Assembly: GCF_900110875.1 (NCBI RefSeq)
Contig: NZ_FOFM01000002.1
Location: 124,001 to 188,000 of the forward strand
Source: Pseudovibrio axinellae
Lineage (GTDB): Bacteria; Pseudomonadota; Alphaproteobacteria; Rhizobiales; Stappiaceae
Length of the DNA: 64,000 nucleotides
Direction of reading: 5' to 3'
Shown: in pieces, positions 26,975 to 35,149 of the stretch
Layout of the letters: every line of letters starts with the position of its first letter
How positions within the stretch are numbered: position 1 is the stretch's first letter
The notes under the pieces: model-generated
Seen by the model: only the letters and a program-made list of their open reading frames with translations
Told to the model about the DNA's origin: nothing
Database searches by the model: none
Position numbers and translations under genes: made by a program

Positions 26975-28159
26975 ATGACCTCGCCTAATGATGTTGTAAT
27001 TGTAAGCGCGACACGCACCCCGATTGGTTCATTTAACGGCTCCTTTGCCAACACACCGGCCTCTGAGCTGGGCACTGCCGTTATCAAATCAGCTCTCGAT
27101 TTGGCAAAAGTGGAAACTGCCGACGTCAACGAAGTTATCTTTGGTCACGTGCTTACCGCTGGTCTGGGTCAAAACCCTGCACGTCAAGCCGCGATCAATG
27201 CAGGCCTTTCTGATGATTCCACCGCCGTGGTTATCAACCAAGTGTGTGGGTCAGGACTACGCGCTGTTGCAATGGGCATGCAGCAAATCCAGTCCGGAGA
27301 CGCTGACATCATCGTTGCAGGTGGTCAGGAAAACATGACCCTGTCGCCTCACTGCCAGCAATTGCGCGCTGGTGTGAAGATGGGTGACTATCAGATGACA
27401 GACACCATGATGAAAGATGGCCTGATCGACGCGTTCCAGGGCTATCCAATGGGCATAACCGCAGAAAACATCGCGGAAAAATACCAGATTTCCCGCGAAG
27501 CACAGGACGCATTCGCGGTTGCCTCTCAAAACAAAGCAGAAGCAGCATTGAAGTCCGGCAAGTTCAAAGACGAGATCACTCCGATCGCCGTGAAAGAACG
27601 CAGAGCTGAGCGCATTGTTGAAGATGATGAGTATATCCGCGCTGGAGCAACCATCGAATCCATGCAAAAACTGCGCCCGGCTTTTAAAAAAGAAGGTTCG
27701 GTTACAGCTGCAAACGCCTCTGGCATCAATGATGGTGCAGCCGCACTTGTGTTGATGAGCGCTGAGGCTGCAGACAAACGCGGACTGACACCGCTGGCAA
27801 CCATCAAATCATGGGCGACTGCTGGTGTTGATCCTGCATACATGGGTTTGGGCCCCATTCCTGCCTCCAAGAAAGCTCTAAAGAAAGCGGGTTGGGCCGT
27901 TGAAGACCTCGACCTTGTAGAAGCCAACGAGGCATTTGCAGCTCAGGCACTTGCAGTGGGTCAGGAACTTGGGCTCGACTCTGATAAGCTGAACGTCAAC
28001 GGCGGCGCAATTGCCCTGGGCCACCCAATCGGCGCTTCTGGTGCTCGCGTACTTGTAACACTTCTGCATGAAATGAAGCGCGAAGATAAGAAAAAAGGTC
28101 TAGCAACGCTTTGCATTGGTGGCGGCATGGGTATCGCGCTGTGTGTTGAGAGAAAATAA
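26975..28159 (+). CDS. phaA: Acetyl-CoA C-acetyltransferase (beta-ketothiolase)
   Basis: A 394-residue thiolase that condenses two acetyl-CoA to acetoacetyl-CoA, the first step of polyhydroxybutyrate synthesis. The acyl-accepting cysteine is in [11 protein letters not shown] near 86-96, the general-base histidine in [15 protein letters not shown] near 343-357 and the second cysteine in [11 protein letters not shown] near 378-388. The ATG at 26975 follows GGAG at good spacing; an in-frame start 19 codons earlier is rejected because it lacks one. phaB follows on the same strand, and the regulator gene phaR is upstream in the opposite direction. Confidence 0.96.
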   Translation: MTSPNDVVIVSATRTPIGSFNGSFANTPASELGTAVIKSALDLAKVETADVNEVIFGHVLTAGLGQNPARQAAINAGLSDDSTAVVINQVCGSGLRAVAMGMQQIQSGDADIIVAGGQENMTLSPHCQQLRAGVKMGDYQMTDTMMKDGLIDAFQGYPMGITAENIAEKYQISREAQDAFAVASQNKAEAALKSGKFKDEITPIAVKERRAERIVEDDEYIRAGATIESMQKLRPAFKKEGSVTAANASGINDGAAALVLMSAEAADKRGLTPLATIKSWATAGVDPAYMGLGPIPASKKALKKAGWAVEDLDLVEANEAFAAQALAVGQELGLDSDKLNVNGGAIALGHPIGASGARVLVTLLHEMKREDKKKGLATLCIGGGMGIALCVERK

Positions 28160-28242
28160 CCTCAACATTGGTACTAGTGCCACGTATTTGGAATAATTAA
28201 GCTTTATGGTCCCTGCGTAAGGTTTAAGTCAATTCCCTAACT

Positions 28243-28271
28243 AATGACGGAGTTGTCTTTGCTCCGTCATT
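28243..28271 (+). terminator. Hairpin between phaA and phaB, possible weak terminator
   Basis: AATGACGGAG / CTCCGTCATT is a perfect 10-bp stem with a nine-base loop. The bases that follow are ATTATTA rather than a full U-run, so it may be an attenuator or a transcript-stabilising hairpin that sets the ratio of phaA to phaB message. Confidence 0.55.
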
Positions 28272-28327
28272 ATTATTACCTGTAAACGTGGTTTCCAATA
28301 TTTTATTCCTAAGGCGGGGATTTATCG

Positions 28328-29056
28328 ATGAGCAGGGTAGCAATTGTAACTGGTGGAACGCGCGGCATCGGCGCGGCAATTTCCAAAGGTCTTAAGGATG
28401 CGGGATACACAGTTGCGGCAACGTATGCAGGCAACACGCAGGCGGCTGATAAATTCAGCGCAGAAACCGGCATCAAGGTTTACAAGTGGGACGTGTCCGA
28501 CCCAAAAGCTTGTGAAGCTGGCATAGCACAAGTAGCTGACGACCTCGGAGACATCGAGGTACTCGTCAACAATGCAGGCATCACGCGCGATGGCTGGTTC
28601 CACAAGATGGACTATGACCAATGGTCAGCAGTGATGAAAACCAACTTGGATTCCATGTTCACCATGAGCCGTCCAGTGCTGGATGGCATGCGCGCACGCG
28701 GTGCAGGTCGGATCATCAACATTTCTTCCATCAACGGACAGAAAGGCCAGATCGGCCAAACCAATTATTCCGCAGCAAAAGCAGGTGTTATTGGTTTCAC
28801 AAAAGCCTTAGCGCAGGAAACAGCGCGCAAGGGCATCACCGTAAATTGCATTTGCCCAGGTTACATTGATACAGACATGGTCTCCGCAGTGCCAGAAAAG
28901 GTGCTGGAGGGCATTATCGGCCAGATCCCGGTCGGACGTCTTGGCAAAGCAGAAGAGATCGCAGGCATGGTCTGCTACCTCGCTTCAACTGCCGCGGCCT
29001 TCGTAACTGGCTCTGTCATGACCATCAACGGCGCACAGTATGTCGCCAACGGTTAA
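28328..29056 (+). CDS. phaB: Acetoacetyl-CoA reductase
   Basis: A 242-residue short-chain dehydrogenase that reduces acetoacetyl-CoA to (R)-3-hydroxybutyryl-CoA with NADPH. The cofactor loop TGGTRGIG is near 8-15, NNAG near 84, the catalytic Ser in ISSINGQKG near 136 and the YSAAK pair near 151-155, with the family-specific FHKMDYDQW and NCICPGYIDTDM segments. The gene lies 168 bp after phaA and has its own GGCGGGG ribosome-binding site. The polymerase phaC is not in this window, so the monomer-supply genes are separated from the synthase. Confidence 0.96.
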   Translation: MSRVAIVTGGTRGIGAAISKGLKDAGYTVAATYAGNTQAADKFSAETGIKVYKWDVSDPKACEAGIAQVADDLGDIEVLVNNAGITRDGWFHKMDYDQWSAVMKTNLDSMFTMSRPVLDGMRARGAGRIINISSINGQKGQIGQTNYSAAKAGVIGFTKALAQETARKGITVNCICPGYIDTDMVSAVPEKVLEGIIGQIPVGRLGKAEEIAGMVCYLASTAAAFVTGSVMTINGAQYVANG

Positions 29057-29114
29057 GCCGGAGGCAATAAGCCACCTGCTCAACCGCCCATAAGAAATAG
29101 AAAAACAAAAAATG

Positions 29115-29150
29115 AAGCCGCCTCATCCGGGGCGGTTTTCTTTTTTTTGA
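29115..29150 (+). terminator. Intrinsic terminator of phaB
   Basis: AAGCCGCC / GGGCGGTT-type stem around a TCATCC loop, followed by TTCTTTTTTTT, about 60 bases after the phaB stop. Confidence 0.85.
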
Positions 29151-29221
29151 TCACTTTTTTGTGCGCCCTCAATTGCTACATACACGCAATCTCTATATAC
29201 ACGTTCGTTTGCAAATCGAAC

Positions 29222-29869
29222 ATGAGTGGTATCGACGTGCCTGACTATTCAACCCTACTTATATTTGCAGTTGCCTCCCTCGCCCTCACTGCCACTCCCG
29301 GTCCAGATATGTTGCTGATTGCCTCGCGCAGTGCGGCTCAAGGCCGGCGGGCAGGACTTGCAACCTTCGCTGGCATTGCAATGGGAACTTATGCCCACGC
29401 GCTTGCAGCAGCCTTAGGTTTATCTCAGCTCTTTCTGGCCGTACCAATTGCCTATGATGTTGTTCGCTTTGTCGGTGCAGGTTATCTGGCATTCCTCGCT
29501 TGGAAGGCATTTACGTCTCCTCCACAGGGCGACACCCTACCGTCAAAAATTCGCAAACATTCATCATCACAGATGTTTCGGCAAGGCTTCCTGACAAACC
29601 TACTCAACCCTAAAATGGTAGTATTCGTGCTTGCACTGTTTCCTCAGTTTGTAAAACCAGAGGCTGGTAACGTAGGAATACAAATCCTAGCTCTTGCAAC
29701 AGTTTTGAACGCCGTCGGGCTTATCATCAACGGGACGGTCATTATGGCTGCCAGCCGTCTCATGAAGTCATTCAGCGGCAGTGGCAAACTAAAGCACTTA
29801 GCCAATTATGTGCTCGGCACTGTATTTGCTGGGCTTGCCGCACGACTGGCGTTTGAGAGCCAACGATAG
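29222..29869 (+). CDS. LysE/RhtB-family amino acid exporter
   Basis: A 215-residue membrane protein with about six hydrophobic helices. The signature TATPGPDMLLIASRSAAQGR near 24-43 and the central FRQGFLTNLLNPKMVVFVLA near 118-137 are the LysE/RhtB family landmarks. Members export lysine, threonine, homoserine lactones or similar amphiphilic compounds, and the substrate cannot be fixed here. I use the ATG at 29222, which puts helix 1 at the N-terminus; an ATG at 29147 lies inside the phaB terminator and is rejected. Confidence 0.9.
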   Translation: MSGIDVPDYSTLLIFAVASLALTATPGPDMLLIASRSAAQGRRAGLATFAGIAMGTYAHALAAALGLSQLFLAVPIAYDVVRFVGAGYLAFLAWKAFTSPPQGDTLPSKIRKHSSSQMFRQGFLTNLLNPKMVVFVLALFPQFVKPEAGNVGIQILALATVLNAVGLIINGTVIMAASRLMKSFSGSGKLKHLANYVLGTVFAGLAARLAFESQR

Positions 29870-29877
29870 CGCAATAC

Positions 29878-29911
29878 AAAAGGCCACCCCGCATAGTGAA
29901 GTGGCCTTTTG
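29878..29911 (+). terminator. Terminator after the LysE-family gene
   Basis: AAAAGGCCAC / GTGGCCTTTT is a perfect 10-bp stem; the U-run is part of the 3' arm. It starts eight bases after the stop codon and could act in both directions. Confidence 0.85.
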
Positions 29912-29934
29912 TTATTCAATTCGAATCGATAAAC

Positions 29935-29967
29935 AAAAAAAAGACCGCCCAAAGGACGGTCTTTTTT
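29935..29967 (-). terminator. Terminator of rpmF
   Basis: AAAAAAGACCG / CGGTCTTTTTT-type palindrome around a short loop. On the minus strand it gives a GC stem followed by six or more U residues, about 30 bases after the rpmF stop. Confidence 0.85.
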
Positions 29968-29994
29968 AATCAACTCGCGCTGATATCTTCAGTC

Positions 29995-30180
29995 TTAGAC
30001 GTCGTCTTTAGCCTGAAGAATCTGACGACCCCGGTACATACCAGACTTCAGGTCAACATGGTGCGGGCGACGAAGTTCGCCGGAATCCTTGTCTTCCACG
30101 TAAGTCGGTTGTGCCAGAGCGTCAGCAGAACGGCGAAAGCCGCGTTTCATACGCGATACTTTTTTCTTAGGAACAGCCAT
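29995..30180 (-). CDS. rpmF: 50S ribosomal protein L32
   Basis: A 61-residue basic protein, the normal alphaproteobacterial L32 length. It opens [20 protein letters not shown] and contains [16 protein letters not shown] at its end, both diagnostic. It lacks zinc-binding cysteines, as expected for this class. The ATG at 30178-30180 follows a GAGAGAGAG run; an open frame 12 codons longer upstream is not part of L32. It is downstream of mtgA on the same strand, separated by 140 bp. Confidence 0.97.
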   Translation of the reverse strand: MAVPKKKVSRMKRGFRRSADALAQPTYVEDKDSGELRRPHHVDLKSGMYRGRQILQAKDDV

Positions 30181-30320
30181 TGTAGCTCTCTCTCTCGTCA
30201 CAAACGCACGCGCCACTCAAGCGCGGCGTTAACGTGCGAAATACACAATCTGTCAGATTGGCGGGGGTTATACAGGCAAAGCAAAGCATTTGCCAGCCTT
30301 TTTACGAAAATAATTTCGCA

Positions 30321-31037
30321 CTACCTCTCCGTCGCCGAAATACAGCTAAGTACATCGCCGGCCACCTGAGCTCGGCTACGGTTTATACTGGCTAGCCTTC
30401 GATGTCCAGAGCTAGGTTTCGCAGGATTTCTCGCAACGGGATTAGGAAGCGCTGTTGCCAACAAAGCGGCCTGCGACAGCGATAGTTTTGCAGCACTTTT
30501 CCCAAAGAAAGTTTGCGAGGCAGCTTCCACACCAAAGATACCAGGACCCCACTCTGCCACGTTCAAATAAATCTCCAGAATCCGCCGTTTCGACAAGATC
30601 GCATCAAGCATAAATGCCAGCGGAACTTCCAGTGCCTTGCGCACATAATCGCGTCCATTCCAGAGGAACAGGTTCTTGGCAAGCTGCATTGTAATTGTGC
30701 TTGCCCCGCGAGGCCGTTTGCCTGCCATCAGTTTTTCAACCTGACCTTGAACAGCAGACCAATCAACGCCGAAGTTTTGACAAAACTTAGCATCCTCCGA
30801 AACAACGACAGAGCGTTGTAAATTAACGGTAATTTGCTCTAGTGGCACCCATTCACGCCAAACAGGTTGGCCAGTTACACTGCGATAAAGCATCAAACTG
30901 GAATAAGGAGGAACCACTGAATACAGCAATGTCAGCACCACTGGCAGAGCCACAATCACCCCCAGAGCACCTAACAGCCAACGCCTAATCCTGCGTTTCA
31001 ATGGCTCTGGTTTCTCCTTTAAGCGCGCTTTCTTCAA
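30321..31037 (-). CDS. mtgA: Monofunctional biosynthetic peptidoglycan transglycosylase
   Basis: A 238-residue GT51 glycosyltransferase that polymerises lipid II into glycan chains in the periplasm. After a basic N-terminus there is one membrane anchor (WLLGALGVIVALPVVLTLLY). The catalytic motif VVSEDAKFCQNFGVDW near 74-89 holds the essential glutamate, and RPRGASTITMQLAKNLFLW near 104-122 is the second conserved block. The start is a TTG at 31035-31037 that overlaps the oxyR stop (CTTGA) and has a GGAG eight bases upstream, implying translational coupling to oxyR, an unusual partner. Confidence 0.93.
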   Translation of the reverse strand: MKKARLKEKPEPLKRRIRRWLLGALGVIVALPVVLTLLYSVVPPYSSLMLYRSVTGQPVWREWVPLEQITVNLQRSVVVSEDAKFCQNFGVDWSAVQGQVEKLMAGKRPRGASTITMQLAKNLFLWNGRDYVRKALEVPLAFMLDAILSKRRILEIYLNVAEWGPGIFGVEAASQTFFGKSAAKLSLSQAALLATALPNPVARNPAKPSSGHRRLASINRSRAQVAGDVLSCISATER

Positions 31038-31978
31038 GCACCATTCTCCAATAAATGTTGAGGAACAGAGGTTTCTCTTTGCGCATCAACCATAAAGTTT
31101 TCCAGCGCATTGCAAAGCAGTTTTGCGTTCCCTTCAAAAGAAGATTTCCGTCTCCACACCAAGCCAATTTCTCGGCGCGCTTTCTTATCGGCAATCCGAA
31201 TGAGCTTCAAGGAGGTCCCGCGATCAATTGCAGCATCGACCGCAATGCTCGGCACCAACGTTACACCAATCCCGTTATCCACCATTTGCACAAGTGTTGA
31301 TAAAGATGTGGCTTGTGCATCTTCATTTGTCGCCAGCATACGACCTCCCGTTGCGGCAAGCACATGATTTCTCAAACAATGCCCGTCCTCCAGCAATAAC
31401 AGCACCTCATCTGCAAGGTCTTCCATCTTGACCTGTGTGGCCTCACACAGCCGATGCCCGTTCGGCACTGCAAGGTAGAATGCATCACTGGCGATTTCGG
31501 CCACTTCAAATCCAGATGTGTCATAGGGCAACGCCACCAACGCAGCATCAATCCGCCCTTCCCGCAATGCTGTCATCAAATTGCGAGAGACGTCTTCCCT
31601 AAGAAACAACTGTAAACCTGGATATAGCTGACGAAGGTGTGGCAAGAACCGAGGCAACAAAAACGGTGCGATGGAGGGAATCACCCCAAGGCGAAACCGA
31701 CCACACAGCGGCTTACTTTGAGCACGAGCACCTTGCACAAGGTCCTCTGCATCTCGTAGCAGCAAAGAAGCTTTTTCCAGGACCCGTTCGCCGGTTTCTG
31801 TCAAAACCAGCGCGCGACCGGATCTGTCGAGCAATTCACACCCCAGCACCCCTTCCAGCTGCTTGATGGAAGCTGACAGCGTTGACTGCGTGATGAAACA
31901 AGCCGCTGCAGCCTTGGAAAAGGACAGGTGTTTAGCGAGGCTCTTAAAGTACTGAAGTTGTTTTAATGTGGGTAACAT
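31034..31978 (-). CDS. oxyR: OxyR-type LysR regulator of the peroxide response
   Basis: A 314-residue LysR regulator. The helix-turn-helix covers KHLSFSKAAAACFITQSTLS near 16-35. The effector domain carries LLLLEDGHCLRNHVL near 194-208, where the cysteine is equivalent to the peroxidatic C199 of E. coli OxyR. The second redox cysteine, nine residues later in E. coli (and present in other alphaproteobacterial OxyR proteins as I remember them), is Thr here (HVLAAT). It faces ahpC-ahpD, a classical OxyR target. I use the ATG that gives MLPTLKQLQYF; a GTG six codons upstream is also possible. Confidence 0.9.
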   Translation of the reverse strand: MLPTLKQLQYFKSLAKHLSFSKAAAACFITQSTLSASIKQLEGVLGCELLDRSGRALVLTETGERVLEKASLLLRDAEDLVQGARAQSKPLCGRFRLGVIPSIAPFLLPRFLPHLRQLYPGLQLFLREDVSRNLMTALREGRIDAALVALPYDTSGFEVAEIASDAFYLAVPNGHRLCEATQVKMEDLADEVLLLLEDGHCLRNHVLAATGGRMLATNEDAQATSLSTLVQMVDNGIGVTLVPSIAVDAAIDRGTSLKLIRIADKKARREIGLVWRRKSSFEGNAKLLCNALENFMVDAQRETSVPQHLLENGA

Positions 31979-32066
31979 TGTGTGACCAGATGACACAGAT
32001 CAAAGTCTGTAGATTAGAATTTCTCTAAGTTTGGCTGAAATCGGCCATTCCTCAGATAACATAGCA

Positions 32067-32118
32067 TATCGTTCGATTTTATCGATAGACATCTTCGTTT
32101 TTATCGTTTTGACCGATA
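32067..32118. promoter_or_regulatory. TATCG/CGATA repeats in the oxyR-ahpC intergenic region
   Basis: TATCG occurs at 32067-32071, 32080-32084 and 32102-32106, and CGATA at 32083-32087 and 32114-32118. The last pair forms TATCG-N7-CGATA. Spaced ATAG/CTAT-like elements on one face of the helix are what a tetrameric OxyR site looks like, so this is a candidate operator for ahpC activation and oxyR autoregulation. The match to the E. coli consensus is partial. Confidence 0.4.
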
Positions 32119-32224
32119 TTGTTAATAGATGCATAAAGCCCCCAACGAAGACGCGAATTTTCAAATCTTCATTAGAACCACTAATCGGCGCTCATGAGGC
32201 GCCACGGATATTTAGGAGAGTTAC

Positions 32225-32776
32225 ATGCTCGGTATCGGCGAAAAACTTCCAGAATTTGAAGTTGTTGGCGTAAAGCCAGGCTTCAACAACCATGAAGAAA
32301 ACGGCGAAAGCGCGTTTGAAGCAATCACCGAAAAAAGCTTCGATGGTAAGTGGAAAGTAATCTTCTTCTACCCAAAAGACTTTACCTTCGTATGCCCAAC
32401 CGAAATCGCTGAATTCGCTCGTCTCGCTGGTGAATTTGAAGACCGCGACGCAATTGTCCTCGGTGGTTCTTCCGACAACGAATTCTGTAAGCTCGCATGG
32501 CGCCGTGATCACCCAGATCTCGACAAGCTGCCAATCTGGTCATTTGCTGACACCAACGGCTCTCTCATCGATGGCCTCGGCGTTCGCTCCCCAGACGGCG
32601 TTGCTTACCGTTACACCTTCATCGTCGACAACGAGAACACCATCCAGCACGTTTACGCAACCAACCTGAATGTTGGCCGTAACCCGAAGGATACACTGCG
32701 CGTTCTCGACGCTCTGCAGACCGACGAACTCTGCCCATGTAACCGTGAAGTTGGCGGCGAGATCATCGCAGCTTAA
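32225..32776 (+). CDS. ahpC: Peroxiredoxin AhpC
   Basis: A 183-residue 2-Cys peroxiredoxin that reduces peroxides and peroxynitrite. The peroxidatic cysteine is in KDFTFVCPTEIAEF near 51-64, and the resolving region LCPCNR near 170-175 has two cysteines. The form matches the AhpC/AhpD systems of Rhizobiales and actinobacteria rather than the AhpC/AhpF pair. GGAGAG before the ATG is a strong ribosome-binding site and codon use suggests high expression. ahpD follows after a hairpin, and oxyR is divergent. Confidence 0.96.
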   Translation: MLGIGEKLPEFEVVGVKPGFNNHEENGESAFEAITEKSFDGKWKVIFFYPKDFTFVCPTEIAEFARLAGEFEDRDAIVLGGSSDNEFCKLAWRRDHPDLDKLPIWSFADTNGSLIDGLGVRSPDGVAYRYTFIVDNENTIQHVYATNLNVGRNPKDTLRVLDALQTDELCPCNREVGGEIIAA

Positions 32777-32787
32777 TTCCGGATCTT

Positions 32788-32838
32788 CCAAGGCCGGAGC
32801 TTTTAATGCGAAACATCGCAAAGCTCCGGCCTTTTTGT
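32788..32838 (+). terminator. Terminator/attenuator between ahpC and ahpD
   Basis: AAGGCCGGAGCTT pairs perfectly with AAGCTCCGGCCTT and the stem is followed by TTTTT; the loop holds a smaller TGCG/CGCA pairing. It lies just after ahpC, so ahpD is probably made from read-through and at a lower level. Confidence 0.88.
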
Positions 32839-32893
32839 TCACTAAATTACACTTTGCACAAAACACAGCGCTAAATTCATCAGGAGAAACAAC

Positions 32894-33436
32894 ATGTCCA
32901 TCGATACTTTGAAGTCGCGCCTCGGCGATTTTGCTAAGGATATTCGTTTGAACCTAAGTTCAATGGCAACTGATGAATCTCTAAGCACGCAGCAGAAGTA
33001 CGGCTTGATTGTTGCCTGCGCGATCACCACACGCAACGACACTGTAAAGAAGGCTTTGATCGCCGAAGCAGCTCCGCATCTGTCCGCAGAAGCAATGAGC
33101 GCTGCCAAAGCTGCTGCATCCATCATGGGCATGAACAACGTTTACTACCGCTTTGTTCACCTCTCATCGAACGAGCAGTACTCAACCATGCCTGCCAAAT
33201 TGCGCATGAATGTCATTGGCAAGCCGGGTGTGGATAAAGTTGACTTCGAATTGTGGTCACTTGCCGTATCCGCAATCAATGGCTGTGGCATGTGCATAGA
33301 TAGCCATGAAGCTATTTTGCGCAGAGCTGGCGTCACGGCCGAGATGGTACAAACCGCTGTACGCTTCGCGTCTATCATCCAGTCCTCTGCAATTGCTCTT
33401 GAAGCGTCAGAGCTGGAACTGGAAGCGGCTGAATAG
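32894..33436 (+). CDS. ahpD: Alkyl hydroperoxide reductase AhpD
   Basis: A 180-residue all-helical protein of the carboxymuconolactone decarboxylase/AhpD family. The catalytic motif [14 protein letters not shown] near 130-143 contains the CxxC pair and the nearby His of the proton relay. AhpD reduces AhpC, using lipoylated partners as electron source. Length and gene order (ahpC then ahpD, opposite oxyR) fit the known peroxide defence operon. AGGAG precedes the ATG. Confidence 0.95.
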   Translation: MSIDTLKSRLGDFAKDIRLNLSSMATDESLSTQQKYGLIVACAITTRNDTVKKALIAEAAPHLSAEAMSAAKAAASIMGMNNVYYRFVHLSSNEQYSTMPAKLRMNVIGKPGVDKVDFELWSLAVSAINGCGMCIDSHEAILRRAGVTAEMVQTAVRFASIIQSSAIALEASELELEAAE

Positions 33437-33467
33437 CCACTCAACGTTTTCGTAGGTGTAGGCTAAT

Positions 33468-33496
33468 GGCGTATCCACAGGACGCGCCCTTTTTTT
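33468..33496 (+). terminator. Probable terminator of ahpD
   Basis: GGCGT / ACGCGCC forms a short stem with one bulge around a nine-base loop, directly followed by CTTTTTTT. The stem is modest but the U-run is clear. Confidence 0.6.
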
Positions 33497-33611
33497 GTGC
33501 CACTCTTGCCGCACGCAAAGCCTTTGAGCTGACAGTCACGAGTCTGTTCAGACGATATCACGCCCAAGCTGAGGCCGTTTCGCGCCTCAACTGCTTTTAC
33601 CCGATGTCTGC

Positions 33612-34853
33612 CTAAGCCGATTTTCGCCGCTCATCGCGTTGCTCAATCATCGCCTCTTCATTTTCCGCAATGAAATCACGAACGATCGGCACAGCATCCC
33701 GTTTTTTCGAAAGCATGAGCTGGAACACCATCAGTCGTCCGTGAAGGAAAATCATCTCACAGCCAGACAGATAAAACTCCCACATTTTGCAGAAGCGCTC
33801 ATCGTACAGCTCTTTGATTTTATCGCGGTTCGCCTCGAACTTCTTCCGCCAGTCCCGAAGCGTGTAGTAGTAGTGTAAGCGCAGAATTTCGTTATCACAC
33901 ACCCACAGCCCTGTTTTCTCAAGATCAATGAAGGTCTCTGAAAGGGACGGACAGTACCCTCCTGGGAAAATATACTTGCTAATAAACGGGCCTGTCACAC
34001 TTGGTGGATTACAGCGTCCGATGGAGTGTATCACCGCGTAACCATCTTCCTTCAGGCAATCTCGTACTTTTGTAAAATAGGCTTCCAAGTTGCCTATTCC
34101 AACATGCTCCATCATACCGACGGAAACAACACGGTCGAACTCTCCATTAAACTCGTTATAGTCCAGGCAAACAAAGTCAACTTTGTCTTCAAGACCCGCC
34201 GCTTTTACCCGTTCCTCCGCAATCTTGATCTGCTCGGTAGAAACGTTAAGTGATGTCACCTGCGCACCAGCTTGAGCCATACGAATAGCCAAAGACCCCC
34301 AGCCGCCGCCAATTTCCAGCACGGACATGCCTGGCGAAAGATCCAGCTTCGCAACAATATGGTCCAGCTTAGCCTGTTGAGCTTCTTCAAGTGTGTCATC
34401 AGGATCACGATAATACGCGCAGCTGTAATTCAACCCTTCATCCAAAAAGAGCCGGTACAGGTCCGTTGACAGGTCATAGTGGTGTCGCACCTTCGCCTTG
34501 TTCTTTTTCAGATTCAGACCAAGGCGTCGCCGCGAGTGCCCCTCTCTCATGAACGTAAGTAAGCGGTGAATTGGATGGTCCGTGATCAAACCGTTATTCA
34601 TCATAACTATGGCTGTCAGATCATTCAATTTGTAACCTGGCTCGAGGGTAATCAAACCGTCCATATAAGCTTCTGCGGTCTTAAGCTCAGGATCAATCAA
34701 GAGCGTATATGGCAGCAGCTTACTGTGAAAACGTATTGCCACCGTTGGGCCGCTTCCTTCACTGCCAAAAACATATTTTCGGCCTTTGGCATCGAAAATT
34801 ATGAGTTGACCTTTCTGGAAGAACCTTTCCAGAACCTTGGAGAGTACACGCAT
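33612..34853 (-). CDS. cfa: Cyclopropane-fatty-acyl-phospholipid synthase
   Basis: A 413-residue SAM-dependent enzyme that turns unsaturated phospholipid acyl chains into cyclopropane chains at the inner membrane. The lipid-binding N-terminal domain is followed by HHYDLSTDLYRLFLDEGLNYSCAYY near 123-147, cut here as family landmark HHYDLS plus SCAYY, the SAM site VLEIGGGWGSLAIRMA near 179-194 and MMEHVG near 252, and the HSIGR and YIFPGG motifs near 277-296 that include catalytic bicarbonate ligands. Length and motifs are complete. No operon partner is evident. Confidence 0.95.
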   Translation of the reverse strand: MRVLSKVLERFFQKGQLIIFDAKGRKYVFGSEGSGPTVAIRFHSKLLPYTLLIDPELKTAEAYMDGLITLEPGYKLNDLTAIVMMNNGLITDHPIHRLLTFMREGHSRRRLGLNLKKNKAKVRHHYDLSTDLYRLFLDEGLNYSCAYYRDPDDTLEEAQQAKLDHIVAKLDLSPGMSVLEIGGGWGSLAIRMAQAGAQVTSLNVSTEQIKIAEERVKAAGLEDKVDFVCLDYNEFNGEFDRVVSVGMMEHVGIGNLEAYFTKVRDCLKEDGYAVIHSIGRCNPPSVTGPFISKYIFPGGYCPSLSETFIDLEKTGLWVCDNEILRLHYYYTLRDWRKKFEANRDKIKELYDERFCKMWEFYLSGCEMIFLHGRLMVFQLMLSKKRDAVPIVRDFIAENEEAMIEQRDERRKSA

Positions 34854-35149
34854 ATTTATTCCCCTATCATCTCTTATAGCTGACTTACTAGGGCGCCTTG
34901 TCGCGAGGTTCTTAATACCTACCTCAACGTAACTTTTAGTTTAACCTAATAAAAAAAAGCTACACAAGGCAACTCCGCAGGAAATCTCACCATAATATTT
35001 AATGAGCGGAAATCCGAGGTATCCTAACAGTAATATAGCATTTCACTTGACCTTTAGCAGTTTTCAGGACAAACGATCAGACTATCATTTGTTGCGTTGG
35101 TAAACGCTTTCAACCCCGCCGTACTTACTTGCTGTTAGGATAAGGTCCT
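34854..35149. other. Intergenic region between cfa and the prenyl synthase gene
   Basis: 296 bases, AT-rich, holding two divergent promoters. I see no hairpin with a U-run, repeat or small gene. Confidence 0.35.
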
